From NCBI GenBank assembly GCA_964034945.1, contig OZ035961.1, positions 8,478,501 through 8,542,500 of the forward strand: a DNA stretch of 64,000 nucleotides, given 5' to 3'. The position numbers were made by a program, and so were the translations under genes. This document shows, in pieces, positions 22,042 to 34,210 of the stretch. Position 1 is the stretch's first letter, and each line of letters begins with the position of its first letter. The notes below the pieces were generated by a model. The model saw only the letters and a program-made list of their open reading frames with translations. It was not told the origin of the DNA and did no database searches. Source of the stretch: Chrysopilus asiliformis. Lineage: Eukaryota > Arthropoda > Insecta > Diptera > Rhagionidae.

Positions 22042-22267
22042 CACGTTGGCTACCATGTGAGTACACACACTACTATCATTACCGTCAGTTTCTCAAGTTC
22101 CATGGTTGAGTGCAGTCGCTCGTGCGACAAAGGGGGTTTTTTGTGGAGCATGGAGTTCGTTTTTGTCTGTATTGATCTTGTGTTCACTGGTGACTCACAA
22201 AGTACAGAAATGATTTTTGCGTTTTTTCCCAGCGGAGTAAGCGTTTTTTTGGCTGGTAGCCAACGTG
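22042..22267. mobile_element. piggyBac-like MITE (226 bp)
   Basis: The ends are CACGTTGGCTACCA and its exact inverted counterpart TGGTAGCCAACGTG. The right flank is TTAA and the left flank TTTA, a one-base change from the TTAA target duplication typical of piggyBac. There is no internal gene. Confidence 0.85.
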
Positions 22268-23369
22268 TTAAATAAGTTTTAATCGGGTAACTACTTGTAT
22301 TTCTTAATAAAATACAATTGTTGAAATATTAAAATTCCAGAACTGATTTTTTGGCGAATGTCACAAAATTTTTTGTACTTGAAAGACTGTGCACCGGTGC
22401 AATCAACTATTCTGAGTTCTCAAATGTAATTTCAATTATTTCCTGAAATTTCTCAAGATTACCAATGACAATGTGCCAATTTAGGTTTTACCTGAAATTT
22501 GAAATGTTTTTGTTATTTCTTGGTACAAGTTAATTTTCTTAATGCATCGCAATCTTATTGATAAAAAGTATCAAAATTTCAGATCACGGCAATGTTCTTA
22601 ATTAAGACTCGATAATATCAAACGATCCGAAATTTTCGAAATCCGCAAAATGGTCAATGATTACGTTGTAGGCTTTAATACGACCGCAGAGAACCGTTAA
22701 GATGATTATCGGCTTAATTCTCCTTAAAGTCTTACCTCCACATACCTGTGCACATTCATCCATCCGTCTGGCGCATTCTTATCCGTTATAAATGCGCAAA
22801 ACGGAGAAGAATTAAAGCTTAAGGGTTTGGGTTTCTTAAGATTTGCGGATCGTAAGGGCTCTGCCCCTCTTCCCGAATTGCGGTTTCTATGCAAGGCAGG
22901 TGGAACATCAATCAAAACAAACAATCACTGTCGCGGCTACACCTTTTTCACTTGAACCAGAAAACTCACGTTCTGTGGTCAATGTGGAAGACATTCCGGA
23001 TTGATTTAAACTGAAGTACAAGATTTTTTTTTCCAAAACTTCGTCTTAAGGTGATTTTGGAGATCAAAGGAAAGAAGTATAGAATGCAGTTTTCAGACTC
23101 AACCGATTTTTATTGCTTTTTAACTGAAAATTGGCGTGTCTGCGAATCAATGGTGCTTTAAATTTATTTATTTCACGCCTTCATCAGTTTTATTTTCAAT
23201 TAAACGACCCAATTTCGGAATCAAGCAGCTTTCGAATATATGCTGAAAAATATCAATTAAAATTATAAAATTTTATATGTGGTCACATTATTTGCAAGAA
23301 TTGATGAGGAATAAAAGAATAGTATTTAGTAATTCAAGAATTTTTTTTGCTTGTTTTTTTTATTTTTTA
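22268..23369. other. No gene recognised
   Basis: Mixed AT-rich sequence. An ORF at 22724-22924 (minus) has no motif. Nothing repeated within the window was found. Confidence 0.3.
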
Positions 23370-24440
23370 TTTACTCTATTATATAGTAGTATATTAGATT
23401 TAGTATACCGTTTCTAACGGATCGAACCAACTATTGGACACAGCAATGACACCATGTTTGGAATGACAAAAGATTTTGATTTTTGCATGTCTGTCTGTCT
23501 GCCTGTCTGTTTGTCCGTCCGTGAACACCATATCTTTCACAGATATCGTACTACTAGATCGCGGCACTCGAACAATTCCATAGCAAAAATATGGGACAGC
23601 GTGACTATGGTTGTCTCATTTATTCTTCGAATTTTAGTGATGTCAGATGTTCGAATTAACAAACTCAATAACACTTGAATTATATGTTTTACGTCGAACT
23701 CATAAGACTTATACACAGGTTTAGGGAATTGCATATTAATGTATGTGGCAGCTCTGAATATTAACATGAATAATCGGTATAGGGATTGAATAATATTCCG
23801 TCGGGGACCTGCATAAGCATTTTTTTCCAGAATTTTAATTTCCCAGAATTACTAGCTGTGTCCCTTTTTTTCCTCATAGCTTTTTGACGTTTCAGTGGCC
23901 CATTTGAGATAGCTAATGGCTTGATCTAGTAGTAGGATATCTGTGATATCTTTCAAAAGGATTGAGCTAGAGACTTGAAACTTTGTATAGTTGGATTCCT
24001 GGTAAATCGCAAAAATAACTTCTTAAACGGGCAAAGTTGGACCATTCCTTCCGTTCTCCCTCAACTTCTCCACAATTTTCTCGAAAATGTTGAATTTTGC
24101 GAAAAAATTATTAAGACAAAATGTCTTTAGAATATGACTTTACTTTACTGTTCCATACATCAAAATCCAGTTGGACCACTGTTTGCCTCCTCCCCGCATA
24201 CAATTGGAATCTTTTTTATTTCTATTTTCCCCAAAAACGGTGCATAGTATCGGAAAATTTATAAAGGCGAAATGTGTTTGAAATATGATTTTACATAACC
24301 GCTCCATACATCAAAATCCAATCGGGTCAATCTTTTTCCCTTCTCCCACATAAATAAAAATTTTCATAAAAAATTTGTCTGCCCTCATATCGAGTATTTG
24401 ACGATTGGCCCCTGGCAATTGTAGCTGTTCTTATGTTTTT
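23370..24440 (+). mobile_element. GTCCGTCTG interspersed repeat (copy 4), nearly full length with nested insertion
   Basis: It runs from an ACTCTATTATATAG terminus through the TTTAGTATACCG block, the TGTCTGTCTGCCTGTCTG array and GATTGAGCTAGAGACTTGAAA. Two related internal monomers follow, each containing CCATACATCAAAATCCA (about 24150-24190 and 24300-24340). The right terminus is CGAGTATTTGACGATTGG followed by CCCCTGGCAATTGTAGC. The right end therefore carries a sequence complementary to the left terminus followed by a GC-rich inverted motif. That order resembles Helentron-associated (DINE-1-like) elements; this superfamily call is inference. Confidence 0.8.
23538..23945. mobile_element. 408-bp MITE with 8-bp target duplication, nested in copy 4
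   Basis: There are 23-bp terminal inverted repeats beginning CACAGATATC and ending CTACTAGATC, with one mismatch. They are flanked by a perfect duplication ATATCTTT (23530-23537 and 23946-23953). Removing the element restores the phrase seen uninterrupted in the copy at 16741-17260. The 8-bp duplication fits hAT or P superfamilies; the terminal bases do not settle which. No transposase. Confidence 0.92.
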
Positions 24441-26216
24441 CATTTTCATAAAAATATGTTGTGCATTTTTTAATATTGATGATGGACCAAGATTTTATAT
24501 TTATTAGTATTTTGATTATATCTTATACACCACTTGTCAGGAATGCGGAAGAGTCTAGCTCAGTTCTTAATTCGCCATTAGTGTTTCAGAAAAATAAAAG
24601 TATACAAAAACCGCACATTTTTAAAGGGCAAATGCTTCGATTCGCCCATAGATTTTATCCAAGTAACCGCGGTATGCAATACTAGGCGGAAAACTTTAAA
24701 TGCAACACTGCGTGGACAACAAACATTATCGCGATTATTATTATTATTATTATCGCATTATAACACAAAATGAGATGTCATTGTTCTGTAACTTTCATGT
24801 CCGTATCCCAGAACGCGACTCTATGTCAGGTGTCTTAACGCACCGTTTTAAGGGGTATTCCTTAAAGCTATTATGAATTGCGATCAACCATTAACCGACC
24901 ATACCTGCCTACATAACTTTGTTTTGGTTTAGTTTTATTCTTCGAGAGTTTAACATACTGGCATAACAATGGCACAATTTAACCACTTTTTAATGGGTTC
25001 CTATGGTCTATGGAGCGATTATTGTTCGATTTTAAGTGCAGAAATTTATTAGTTTCAGTAATTACCGCAAAACATGTCAACACGGGTGTAACGGAACATG
25101 GAGCATAACTTTTTGAATAAAAATACCATGACTCATTTATGGATGCTGTGACAGATGATAACCGAGGCAGTAGCATAAAAACGCAAAATCAATACTACAC
25201 ATTACTTTGTGAACGGACCTTAATATAACCACAGCATGAAAATAAAAACTACTAAAATTTATCTTCGTTGCGCTTATTTCTTATTCTTCGATGTCACTTC
25301 AAAAGAGTGAGCCATTCGTTTTTTAATGCTGTCGGGTAAAAAATGTGCCCAGATGACATAGTGGCTTGTTCTACTACTACTGATGCGCAATCGAAATGTT
25401 GTCACAGGTGAAAGGATTTTCTGGGTCAAATTGAGTTATATTGTTACCATTTGTTATATTGGCCTAATGACAATTGTTACATTAACGCTGACGTTTTTCT
25501 TCAATTGATCTAATTTTGAACATCACATTTTTTCCTCAATAACTCTTAGTTATATCTACTTCAAAAAATTACCTTGTGTCGTTCGGGAAATATAAAATAA
25601 GCTACTTTTCTCGTTTTTCCTATACAGGGTGTCCCATAAGTAGAGGCTAATCCTGAAGGGGGTGATTCTTTCGACAGCTCCATGAAAAAAATTGTTTTGA
25701 GAGGATGGAGAAGGGAGGTGGGGGGTCTATCTACCGACACAGAACGACAGTGTTAAAATCTACAATTTTGATTAAATTCTATACATTAATATTAAAAGTA
25801 TTTAAGTTCAATATATAATAAAAAATGATTAAAATATGAAGGCAAAAAAGGCTAAAATCTTTTCAACAATCCACATGTATTAAATTCTAATTCAAAATTG
25901 TATTGAGATTTCGTCAATATAATTTTTGGATTAAAAAATAATCCAGGTTTTTTTATACCGTGCAGAAATCTGACGATTTTTAAGGTTCATACGACAAATG
26001 TGTTAAAAAATTCTGGGAGCAGGTCGAAATTTAGAAAAAGAATTTCTCGGCGTTCAAAATTTTCACTTGTGGCACCGATGCCAGGACGACAATATGATAA
26101 AATTTCACAAAACTCAAAATTTGGGGTCTGAAATTTTATTTCTGATGAACGCATAAAAATATTAATAATAATATTAATAAAAATGTTAATGAAGTTTTTT
26201 TTAATATCAATTTTGT
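24441..26216. other. Intergenic; simple repeat and insect-type CAGGGTGTCCCATAAGT motif
   Basis: An ATT trinucleotide run lies at about 24736-24753. At 25626 there is ACAGGGTGTCCCATAAGT, a phrase I recall as common at ends of insect repeats, but I find no matching second end nearby. ORFs here carry no domain motif. Confidence 0.35.
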
Positions 26217-26268
26217 GTCGTCACGTAGAGTATTTGACGATTAGCCCCTGGCAATTGTAGATTTTTTT
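26217..26268 (+). mobile_element. Solo right terminus of the GTCCGTCTG repeat family
   Basis: The sequence TAGAGTATTTGACGATTAGC followed by CCCTGGCAATTGTAGATTTT matches the right ends at 24394, 27880, 37770, 44372 (minus) and, diverged, 49369. No left part is recognised directly upstream, so this is a truncated or very decayed copy. Confidence 0.7.
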
Positions 26269-26485
26269 ATGTTAATAGTTTGCATTGTGTTGAATGTTTT
26301 TTTTAAGGATATTAACACGTATTTCTATATGTTAAATGCGACTTTCCAATTAAAGATAATCGAGGTGAAGAATAATTTCTTCATTAGGTATGACAGAAGT
26401 AGAAGCAATGGAATTCCGCTATAAGAAATAGGCTTTTCATGCTGTCTATCGGGTGTGAAATCTTAATTCTTAAGAAAAATATTTA

Positions 26486-26534
26486 TTTTCCACTTTCGCC
26501 GTTTCAGCATCAACTTCGTGCCTCATCAGGAGAA
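26486..26534 (-). ncRNA. Degenerate hammerhead ribozyme (HHR-3)
   Basis: On the minus strand CUGAUGA (26529-26523) and GAAA (26505-26502) are conserved. Stem II GGCA/UGCU includes a closing G-U pair. Stem III begins AC/GU around a GGCGAAA loop. Stem I UUCUC/GAAAA has 4 of 5 pairs. Position 17, which must not be G for cleavage, is G (26491). This reads as a ribozyme that has lost function, or as a partial chance match. It is much weaker than HHR-1 and HHR-2. Confidence 0.4.
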
Positions 26535-27362
26535 CAGTTAGTAAGAATACAGAAATTCTATGAAGCTGTTAAGTTTTGATTTCCGAGAAGAAAAATGAAA
26601 AATGAAAGAAAAAAAAAAACTACCAAATGGGTAGGAAAATCATGGAAATGTAGTTTTCATGTCTCTCGAATTGAGCTGGCATTATCTGTTAATTAGTTCC
26701 ATTGCCAGCCTTAGGTAGAACTTTCCGATACGCTACCAAATGCGGCACCCAAGTTGTGGCCAAGACGGTGAATGTATGATTATCTCATATGGGTAGACTT
26801 TGGTCAAATCTTGGTGGTTAACTTCCTCTTTGATGGTCCGTTTCTTGAAGTTCGTCCAAGTTCTTCTGCTCTGCTGAGATATTCTTGATGCGTGTGCAAT
26901 GAATGGTGTTTGGGTAACCTTCGTTGCGGTATTAACTTTAGGCAGAACCTCGCCGAGGTTTAGGTTCATGTTTAGGTTCAGATTGACCGTTCGGTTAGCG
27001 TTTACGAGATCCGAGTTCCGCGAGGTGCAATGGCCCCAAAATAACAGATCCGATCGGAATCAGACGGTTTTGTTACATACGACGATTACGTTGTTATGTA
27101 ATTTATATGGCGTGTGATTGGCATGTTTTAACGGTCATTTTTAGGAAATTTATTATGAAAATTGTTATTTATCGGTTAATTATACGTTTAACTCTCATTT
27201 CGTTTACCCTCTGTTGATTATATATGGTTATTTGAAGAAGATATTAAAAAAGTGGATTTTTGGGAGTATTTTAAATTCCAAAATTAAAATTTAGAAAATT
27301 TAAATAGGCAATGAAAAGAGTTGACGGGTTAATTATCATAGGATATGTTCTCTATTTCATTA

Positions 27363-27500
27363 CTAGCTTGCATACCCGTCGTTGACGGGGTAAAGTTTTT
27401 TGCATGAGTTTTAAGCACCCAAAAAACCACAGATAACTTAAAAACTTTTGAAAACCAAATTCAATATGACTTCAGGATATTTATGGGGAATACTGAAATT
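27363..27500. mobile_element. Fragment of ACTAGCTTGCATACCCG repeat (copy 1)
   Basis: It begins ACTAGCTTGCATACCCGTCG and matches the first 40 bp or so of the element at 39724-40054, after which similarity fades. A phrase GAAATTCTAACACCAGATT at about 27495 is also found in the tandem array at 58019. Confidence 0.6.
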
Positions 27501-27609
27501 CTAACACCAGATTTTTGAATAGGGAATTCATAGTTTTTCACAGATCTATAGTTAAATATGTATTTGAAAAATATGGTGAACTAATTTACTGTTTTTGGAA
27601 AAAAAAATG

Positions 27610-27925
27610 AAATGTTTGTTTAGGGGAGGTGGAAAAGATTGGTTGGGTAGAATTTTGATGTATGGAAGAGTTATGTAAAATCATATTTTAAACACGTTTG
27701 GTCTTATTAATAAATATTTCTAATACGATGCACCCTTTTCGAGAAAATCACAAAAAAACTGTTCAATTTATATGACAGGGTACAGGGAGTAGTCTGTTAA
27801 AAAATGTATAGCCTATTTTTTATTCTAATATATCATAAAGGTTTCATTAAAAGTTTCATTAGTTTCATTAAAATTTGTCATCATATAGAGTATTTGACGA
27901 TTGGCCCTTGGCAATTGTAACTTTA
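27610..27925. mobile_element. Rearranged GTCCGTCTG repeat fragment: inverted monomer plus forward right end
   Basis: An internal monomer (TTTTGATGTATGGAAGAGTT, then AAAATCATATTTTAAACACG) lies in minus orientation at 27640-27740. A right terminus (ATATAGAGTATTTGACGATT) lies in plus orientation at 27885-27921. In intact copies these have the same orientation, so this locus is an inversion or two adjacent truncated copies. Confidence 0.65.
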
Positions 27926-30900
27926 GGGAAAAACTTGGAAAATTTGAAGGAGAGGAGAAAGGGGTGGCATTATAATATTTTATAACGATAAATGAATTGC
28001 TCTAAGGATTTTGGCCTTCTAATGGTCATATTTTTTTGCGAAAACTAACATCGTTAACAACTTTCATTAAGATAAAATTTTAAATTTCATTTAAAAATCA
28101 AATGGTTGATGTTTCAGGTAAGTATAGTTATTTTTTTTTAATTTGCTTTATTCCTTTCTGGTTTAGTGGCACTTTACAGAACCATTTTGCAAAATTACTT
28201 TTTCCCCGAGAATCTTAGATTAAGTCATTAAAATATTAAATCGTTAGACTAAATTGCACTTGAAATAAACTAGACATTCAACATTTGATGTACGATAAAT
28301 AGGGTTCAAGGTAGAAATCTTGTTAGATCTGCAAGTAGATTTCGAATTAAACAGTCAAATCACAAAACTTGTCCGGCATATGTGGATTTCCCCCGTCATT
28401 TCCATTTCACCATAGGAAAGCGTAAGTTAATGAAACCATTCGCACCGAGCCAGCAACATTCTTACGGATTGCGAATTGATGTCCAACGAAGAACTTCTTG
28501 GACTTTTGTTTTTCATTTTCAACTTGTTTGCGTCTCAAACATAATATGGTGTTAATTTAGTGCTAAAGTTAACACATAAATTTCAGATCGGTTTGGTTCT
28601 TATGTTTGCCCGCATGTACACGAGAGTGTAGTTTGTTGCGTTTGCTTTGGAAATGTTACCCGGGATAGTTGGTGTCATCAGATCTCATTTCCGTCACAGG
28701 ATGACAGACAGCTGGACGATGGCCAATCGTCGTAGATCACGACAAGTTAATTTACGTAACTGGGGGCTACGCAATCATTTAGTTTCCCAGATAACGCAGA
28801 ATTCACATTTTGGAAGTGTTTCCCAAGTCCAAATGGGATTGCACCATATTTCGGTCGCGTGAAAGGACGCTTCTTTTAGAATGAAGAGGTTTTTGCACAT
28901 ATTTTCAACCCGTTTGCATAAAAATAACTCGATCCAGTTGAAACTTGAGTTTAAGTAACAACGCCGAGGTGTGTAGAGACCAGACTTTCAATTGAAAGCA
29001 AAAACTGTAAAAATTACCTGATCCACAGGTTCGCGGATATCTGAAAGTTCTCCCACAGCGCACTTAGTCCCTGCAATAATTTTTTCGTGGATTCTGTTCC
29101 ATGTTTAAAGATGATCGTCACTGGAATCACCTGCAGCGAAATTCTGGAACGGGTTCTTCTCTGATGAATCCCAAATCGTCGATTTTGTTGTGAGGGGCAG
29201 CATTTAAACGCAAAACGAAAATACGTTTAACTAAGAATATCTTCAGTTCGAAGTTTAAGGTATCCCTTTATGCTTTAAATGCATCTTTAGTTTCATTTCT
29301 CGTGGATAGGGTAAATGTACGTGCAAATAACCAACGATCGGGTAGAAGCGAGTAAAGTTTGTTAATTTTTTTAATAGGTTGAAAACCCTACAAATGTTGC
29401 GGTGTTATTCATACTTTGGAGTCCATTGTAAAGCTGTAGGTATGATAGCAGAGAACAAAACTGTTATAGAATCTCGGCTTGAAAGGAGGTCCTATCAAAA
29501 AGTTTAAATACCTCCATCGATGGCCACTTACTAGTACCTCTCACCCATATTTCCATAAAGTAGTTCCTTGGCAACTTGTGCTGATTTGGCTGTCTTGGCG
29601 CGTAAGTTACGTACGAGGAAGCGATTATAACGGGTTGGACTGCATTCAAATGCTGTTTCTGGACTTTTCTCTTATTATTATCATCATCACTCCACTTGTC
29701 TACCTACCTATAGATTTTTCAAAAATACCTGAGAGAACATTTCAGTACCTATATATTCATTCTCCTTGTTTCGTTATTAAGGAATTTTTCACATACTTAA
29801 AAGCGTGTGTGTAACGAAATTTTTGCCCGATTTTTTGTCTTAATAATCGAAATCAAGATTTAATGCAATAACCGAATTCGAACCTGCCGGAATTTTGTTT
29901 TATGCTCCAGTTAGCTACCATTAATCGTATTTTGTCCACATACTCAACGTACATGTTGTAAAAATGTGCATATAAAGGTGTGCATTGTTTTATGTTTAAT
30001 ACGTTTTCATGCTATGCAGTGCTACAGCATATCGTTGGAGGGCATAATTAATGATTTAAACCAGAACACTCCAGGCCACAGTAACATCAAATCCCTGTTG
30101 AAATTCCGTTAATGAAGCTGGATTTTTTGGCGACGTACTGGTTTTGATAGCGTATAATGCGGAACCTACTTTGATGGATTCTTTTCTTCCGGTCGTGTGG
30201 TACAGCGGCGCAAGGCATTTACAATATGAATATGAATTATGAAATCTGAAGCATACAACATAAACTATGCAGCGGTAGTTTAAAGATGTGGATGATTGGT
30301 ATTAAATTTATTGCATTTCGCAAGGTAAATTGATTAGAAATGGATTTAAAGTGGATGAATACTTTTATTGTTGGCGACTACAGTTAGTTAGTTCTGCTGT
30401 CGAATAATAAAATAATAATGATGTGGCTACAGGTTAAGGTACTATGCAAGAAAAACACGAACAGGTTATCAATCTCTTTTTAGTATTTCCGACATGATGG
30501 TGGTTACTTTTATGGCCGATATCGAAACAGAATCAATTGCTTAGCCTTAAGAGTCCATCATTCACAAAATCTTATAACTATACTCGTATTCGTATATCAT
30601 GCCAATGACTATAAAGGAAATGCTGTTTGTTCTGTAAATTGCGCGTGGTAACTGTTAGTATTGAAAATTCGGAATTACAGGTAAGATGCATATTCGCACA
30701 ATCAATGAAGCTTACCTGATCGTCTATCTGACAGATGGAAACAAATCAAAACGTTTGGCGATAATGATGGGCTGGATTAGAGCCTATTGCGGCATTATGT
30801 CAATGAAATCAAAGATCCAAAAGAGAGATATTTTGTTGGACATGTGAAAAAGTCTTTTCTGCGAGATCATCTCATGAATTTTTTATTGCTTTTCGTGTTA

Positions 30901-32930
30901 AAGAAAAACATCTTTTGGTATCTAATTCAAGATTATACCACAACACCAAAGTTTCAGAAATTATCGGGTTTCCCCACTCAGTCAATTCGCACTAAAATTA
31001 GATGTTTTCGCGAGAAAATCAAACACAGAAATGAACGCTGGATTGATCAAAGTTCTTATTGAAGACGAATGTAGTCTAATTTAAGCAGATCAAGGCCAAC
31101 GTGTGGCCAAGGGTGTAGACGTAATATAAAATATGGGGAAATTTTTTTTAGATAAAGTCATTTTTTAGAAAGAGTTTTTTTTAGATTGAAGAAGATCTCG
31201 CAGTTTCCATGTAAAAAACACCAAATTAAACACCAATTCATTTACAGGACTCGTAATTTCCGTCACTCACGAACTTCTTTAGGTATTCCTTGCCAAAAAG
31301 CAATAAAATTACAAATCCAGAAATATTTTACAACAATTTTCGATTTGCCTATCGATCACTTTGCGGTTTTCTTCCTGGTGTGCAATAAAGAAGTAAGAAA
31401 TAGTAAAAATCTTCAGAAGCATTCCACTTTGGCGGCCTCGTAATGATTCCATTATGCAATATTATTAGTTGAATTTGCAATATTTACAGAAGAACAGTGT
31501 ACTTGCAACATAATCCATTCAAATTGCTTGAATTTCAGGAATTTACAATGCTAACAAATAGCTGTACCTTCCAGAATACTTCACTTATCTTAACTATGGT
31601 TACTTTATCCAATAGATGTGTGCCATGCTAACATTTTTCAAGGTAGCATACTACCAATGAAGGAACAGAATTGATTCGCTTCACTGAACAAATTCTACAC
31701 CCAACTCTAAAACGTCTGAATGCTAGATCTGATGTTTGTTTGGATTAATTTGTCCGTTTGTTAAATGATTTTATTGAAACTGAAAAGATTGAAGATTGAT
31801 TTTATAATAACCAGGAAACTATCAAAAATTGATTTGGAAATTGAATTCTTAGGTAAAATGTTTCGTTATTTTATTATGTTCTGGATTTAAATTGAAATAA
31901 ATTGAAATGCACTCAAGAGAAGATAGTGAAGTAAGTAATATTTTTGTAACAATGTGATGTCTTTTAAATGTTTACTATTAGTTTTTTCTTTAACCTTTTC
32001 ACATCCGGGAGCAAACATATTTTTTACATCCAGATACCCATATCTCCAGGAATGGGAAACGTTATCGTAACGTAACGAAGTAACGAAATGATTTTCCGGC
32101 TTTTTGAGAACAAACTCGCTACTATTTTTTTTTTCTTTAAAAGTTCTAATCCTTTCATTTTACTTTAAGATTTGTGCAAATTTGGGTACAAAGGAAATCG
32201 TGTGGTAGGAGGCCGTGCTATAGGAGGATACAAAATATCCATTGAAGTGCTTTAATGTTACAAACAATTAAATTTTAAGCCATTATTATTGCTGTTGTAG
32301 TGGCGCACACCCAAATAACGTCGGAATTTCCTAGAAAATCAAACGTGCATTTCTAAGTTATTTAAAAAAAACATAAGAAAGAGAAACTTCTATTGACTAA
32401 AATTCCACAACAGAAAATTGAACTGCCTTGGAGCATTGAAAAGATCAGGCAAAGGTAAGGTTAAGTATATTTAATTGCATTAATATTTGCTTTTATTTTT
32501 TTTTCTATGTAGGAACGTAAAAATTATGTGGGTCAGTCACTGTACCTCATATGATTATACGAATTTAAATTGTAGAATTTATAATTGCTTTAAAGCACAT
32601 AAAATGTTTTCAATGGAAATTTTCCCAATTTGACCTCTGGCATAGTGAAGTGTATTCCTCCAATGTAACATTCATAGATATTATTACCAGTGCCAGTTAG
32701 AATGTCAAATCAATTAAACCCCAGATAATCCACCATACAGAATTGAATGTGGATTTTTACCATTTTGGTGGTACTGCTATCAATTTACCATAGGTAAAAA
32801 TCACCAGGTGCAATTGATTCAGCATCAGATATAACCTGAAGCTTACGTCTGCCTTCGCCATAAGTTCTCTCATCGATTTAACATTTGACTTATCTAAAGA
32901 ATACTACTAGAAAGATACACAGCCAAGTTA
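27926..32930. other. No gene recognised over 5 kb
   Basis: The sequence is of mixed composition and shares no repeat with the rest of the window. ORFs at 28647-28862, 29479-29814, 30787-31062 and 31186-31443 lack known motifs. The Lys/Arg-rich frame at 30787-31062 looks somewhat protein-like but has no supporting splice or homology evidence visible by eye. Confidence 0.3.
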
Positions 32931-32934
32931 ACAT

Positions 32935-33345
32935 CCAAATGGTCGCCATCATATCCATCCATCGCTAACTTCAGGTCCATCTGCATTTCCTCTTATCCAG
33001 AGGCCACCCTCCTCCTTATCCAGGTGGATTCATACCTGATTGCCGTCAGTGCCGGTGGTATGGTGGCCTCAAAATCGTGGGAACGCTTCCGACAAATATG
33101 TCGCTTATCACCGAAGTGGGTTACTTGGCAAAGGCACACCAGACAACATTCGTCCGTACAATGGAATCAATTTAATCTATTAGCGGAATTGTTGATGTGC
33201 CTTACCTTACCGAGAACATCCACCATTTCCCGGCCGTTGTTCTAAACCAAAACTCACTATGCTGAGGCAATGTTGATGATGATGATGACGATGATGATGG
33301 CCATGGCGACGACATTTCTGGGCACAAAATACATGGTAAGAAATT
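32935..33345 (+). other. GC-richer island, possible decayed or unresolved exon
   Basis: Base composition rises clearly against its neighbours. More than one plus-strand frame yields protein-like text, for example PPPYPGGF in one and NASDKYVAYHRSG in another, with stops or frame changes between them. A GAT/GAC repeat at 33270-33300 would code poly-Asp, or poly-His on the minus strand. It may be a pseudogene or an exon with splicing I cannot resolve; no family is recognised. Confidence 0.25.
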
Positions 33346-33830
33346 TTTCGAGGGCAATATATAAAAAGATTATTATATGAGAGTCCATTTGAGCTAATTT
33401 TTTGGAAATAAAATTTCACGTTCGATACGCATTTTTAAAAGTCTGTATTTTTAACCAAATTTGCGAAAAATTGTCAAAATTTTTTCGGTAATAAATTACA
33501 AAGATATTTTTTTTGGATATTTTTCGGCTTTCTGTTTGAAAAAACACCGTTCGAAATTTCGAAAAAAAAATTCATACAATTTCTGATATGAGAAACGTTG
33601 CTGGGAATTATGTCTTGTCAGTAAAGTACACAAAATATTTTTTAAAATAAGAAACAGAATCTTTGAAAAATGATTGAATTAAAAAATCTTAAAAAAATGT
33701 TTGTACAGGCATCTCTTGACCGATTTACTTCACACTCGCAAAATATGTTTTGGAATGGTTTATACATAGTTAGGTGTAGTAAAAAAATGGCTCCCCCTCG
33801 AGCCCCCTCGCCTGTTACTTTCTGAATCGC
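33346..33830. other. AT-rich spacer
   Basis: No gene is seen. It contains A/T homopolymer runs and leads into the 120-bp repeat units. Confidence 0.4.
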
Positions 33831-33833
33831 TAA

Positions 33834-34210
33834 GGTAATTTGAATACGGTTTTCAGTGTTCGACAGGTGGACTGTTAAGGAAAACTTTCGCAAACCCAAC
33901 CACTCCTTCCTGCATGATGCGAACTCCATTCCCTGCTATATTCTCAACTACTGAATGGATTTTAATACGGGTTTTAGTATTGGATAGGCTGTTCGTCAAG
34001 GAAAATTTTTGATTCAAACCATTTCCTAACGCGTGATGCGAAACCTCTCTCCACCTATCTTGTAAACTACTAACTGGATTCTGATGTGGAAATCAAAATT
34101 TTTTGTGATTCCAAACAATTTGGTGTGGTTTATTTTTGTGTCCGACGATTGGTTCGATTCGTTACAAATGGTATACTAAATCTAATATGATATAGCATAT
34201 AGAATATATT
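33834..34210 (-). mobile_element. GTCCGTCTG repeat (copy 5, minus) with two ~120-bp internal units
   Basis: The right part (34075-34210), read on the minus strand, has the family left end: ATATCATATTAGATTTAGTA, then AACGAATCGAACCAATCGTC and ACACAAAAATAAACCACACC. Inward lie two diverged units about 120 bp apart, starting near 33834 (GAATACGGTTTTCAGT) and 33954 (TAATACGGGTTTTAGT). The CCGTCTG array itself is missing. Confidence 0.7.

Noticed and set aside
23140..23185. CTGATGAAGGCGTGAAAT on the minus strand as a hammerhead
   Set aside because: No complementary stem II can form between CTGATGA and GAAA.
25626..25645. ACAGGGTGTCCCATAAGT as a transposon terminus
   Set aside because: The phrase is familiar from insect repeats, but no inverted or direct partner and no target duplication could be found in the window.
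34140..34165. GGTTCGATTCG resembling a tRNA or SINE B box
   Set aside because: It belongs to the left-end block of the GTCCGTCTG repeat family and varies between copies. No A box at suitable spacing and no cloverleaf was found.
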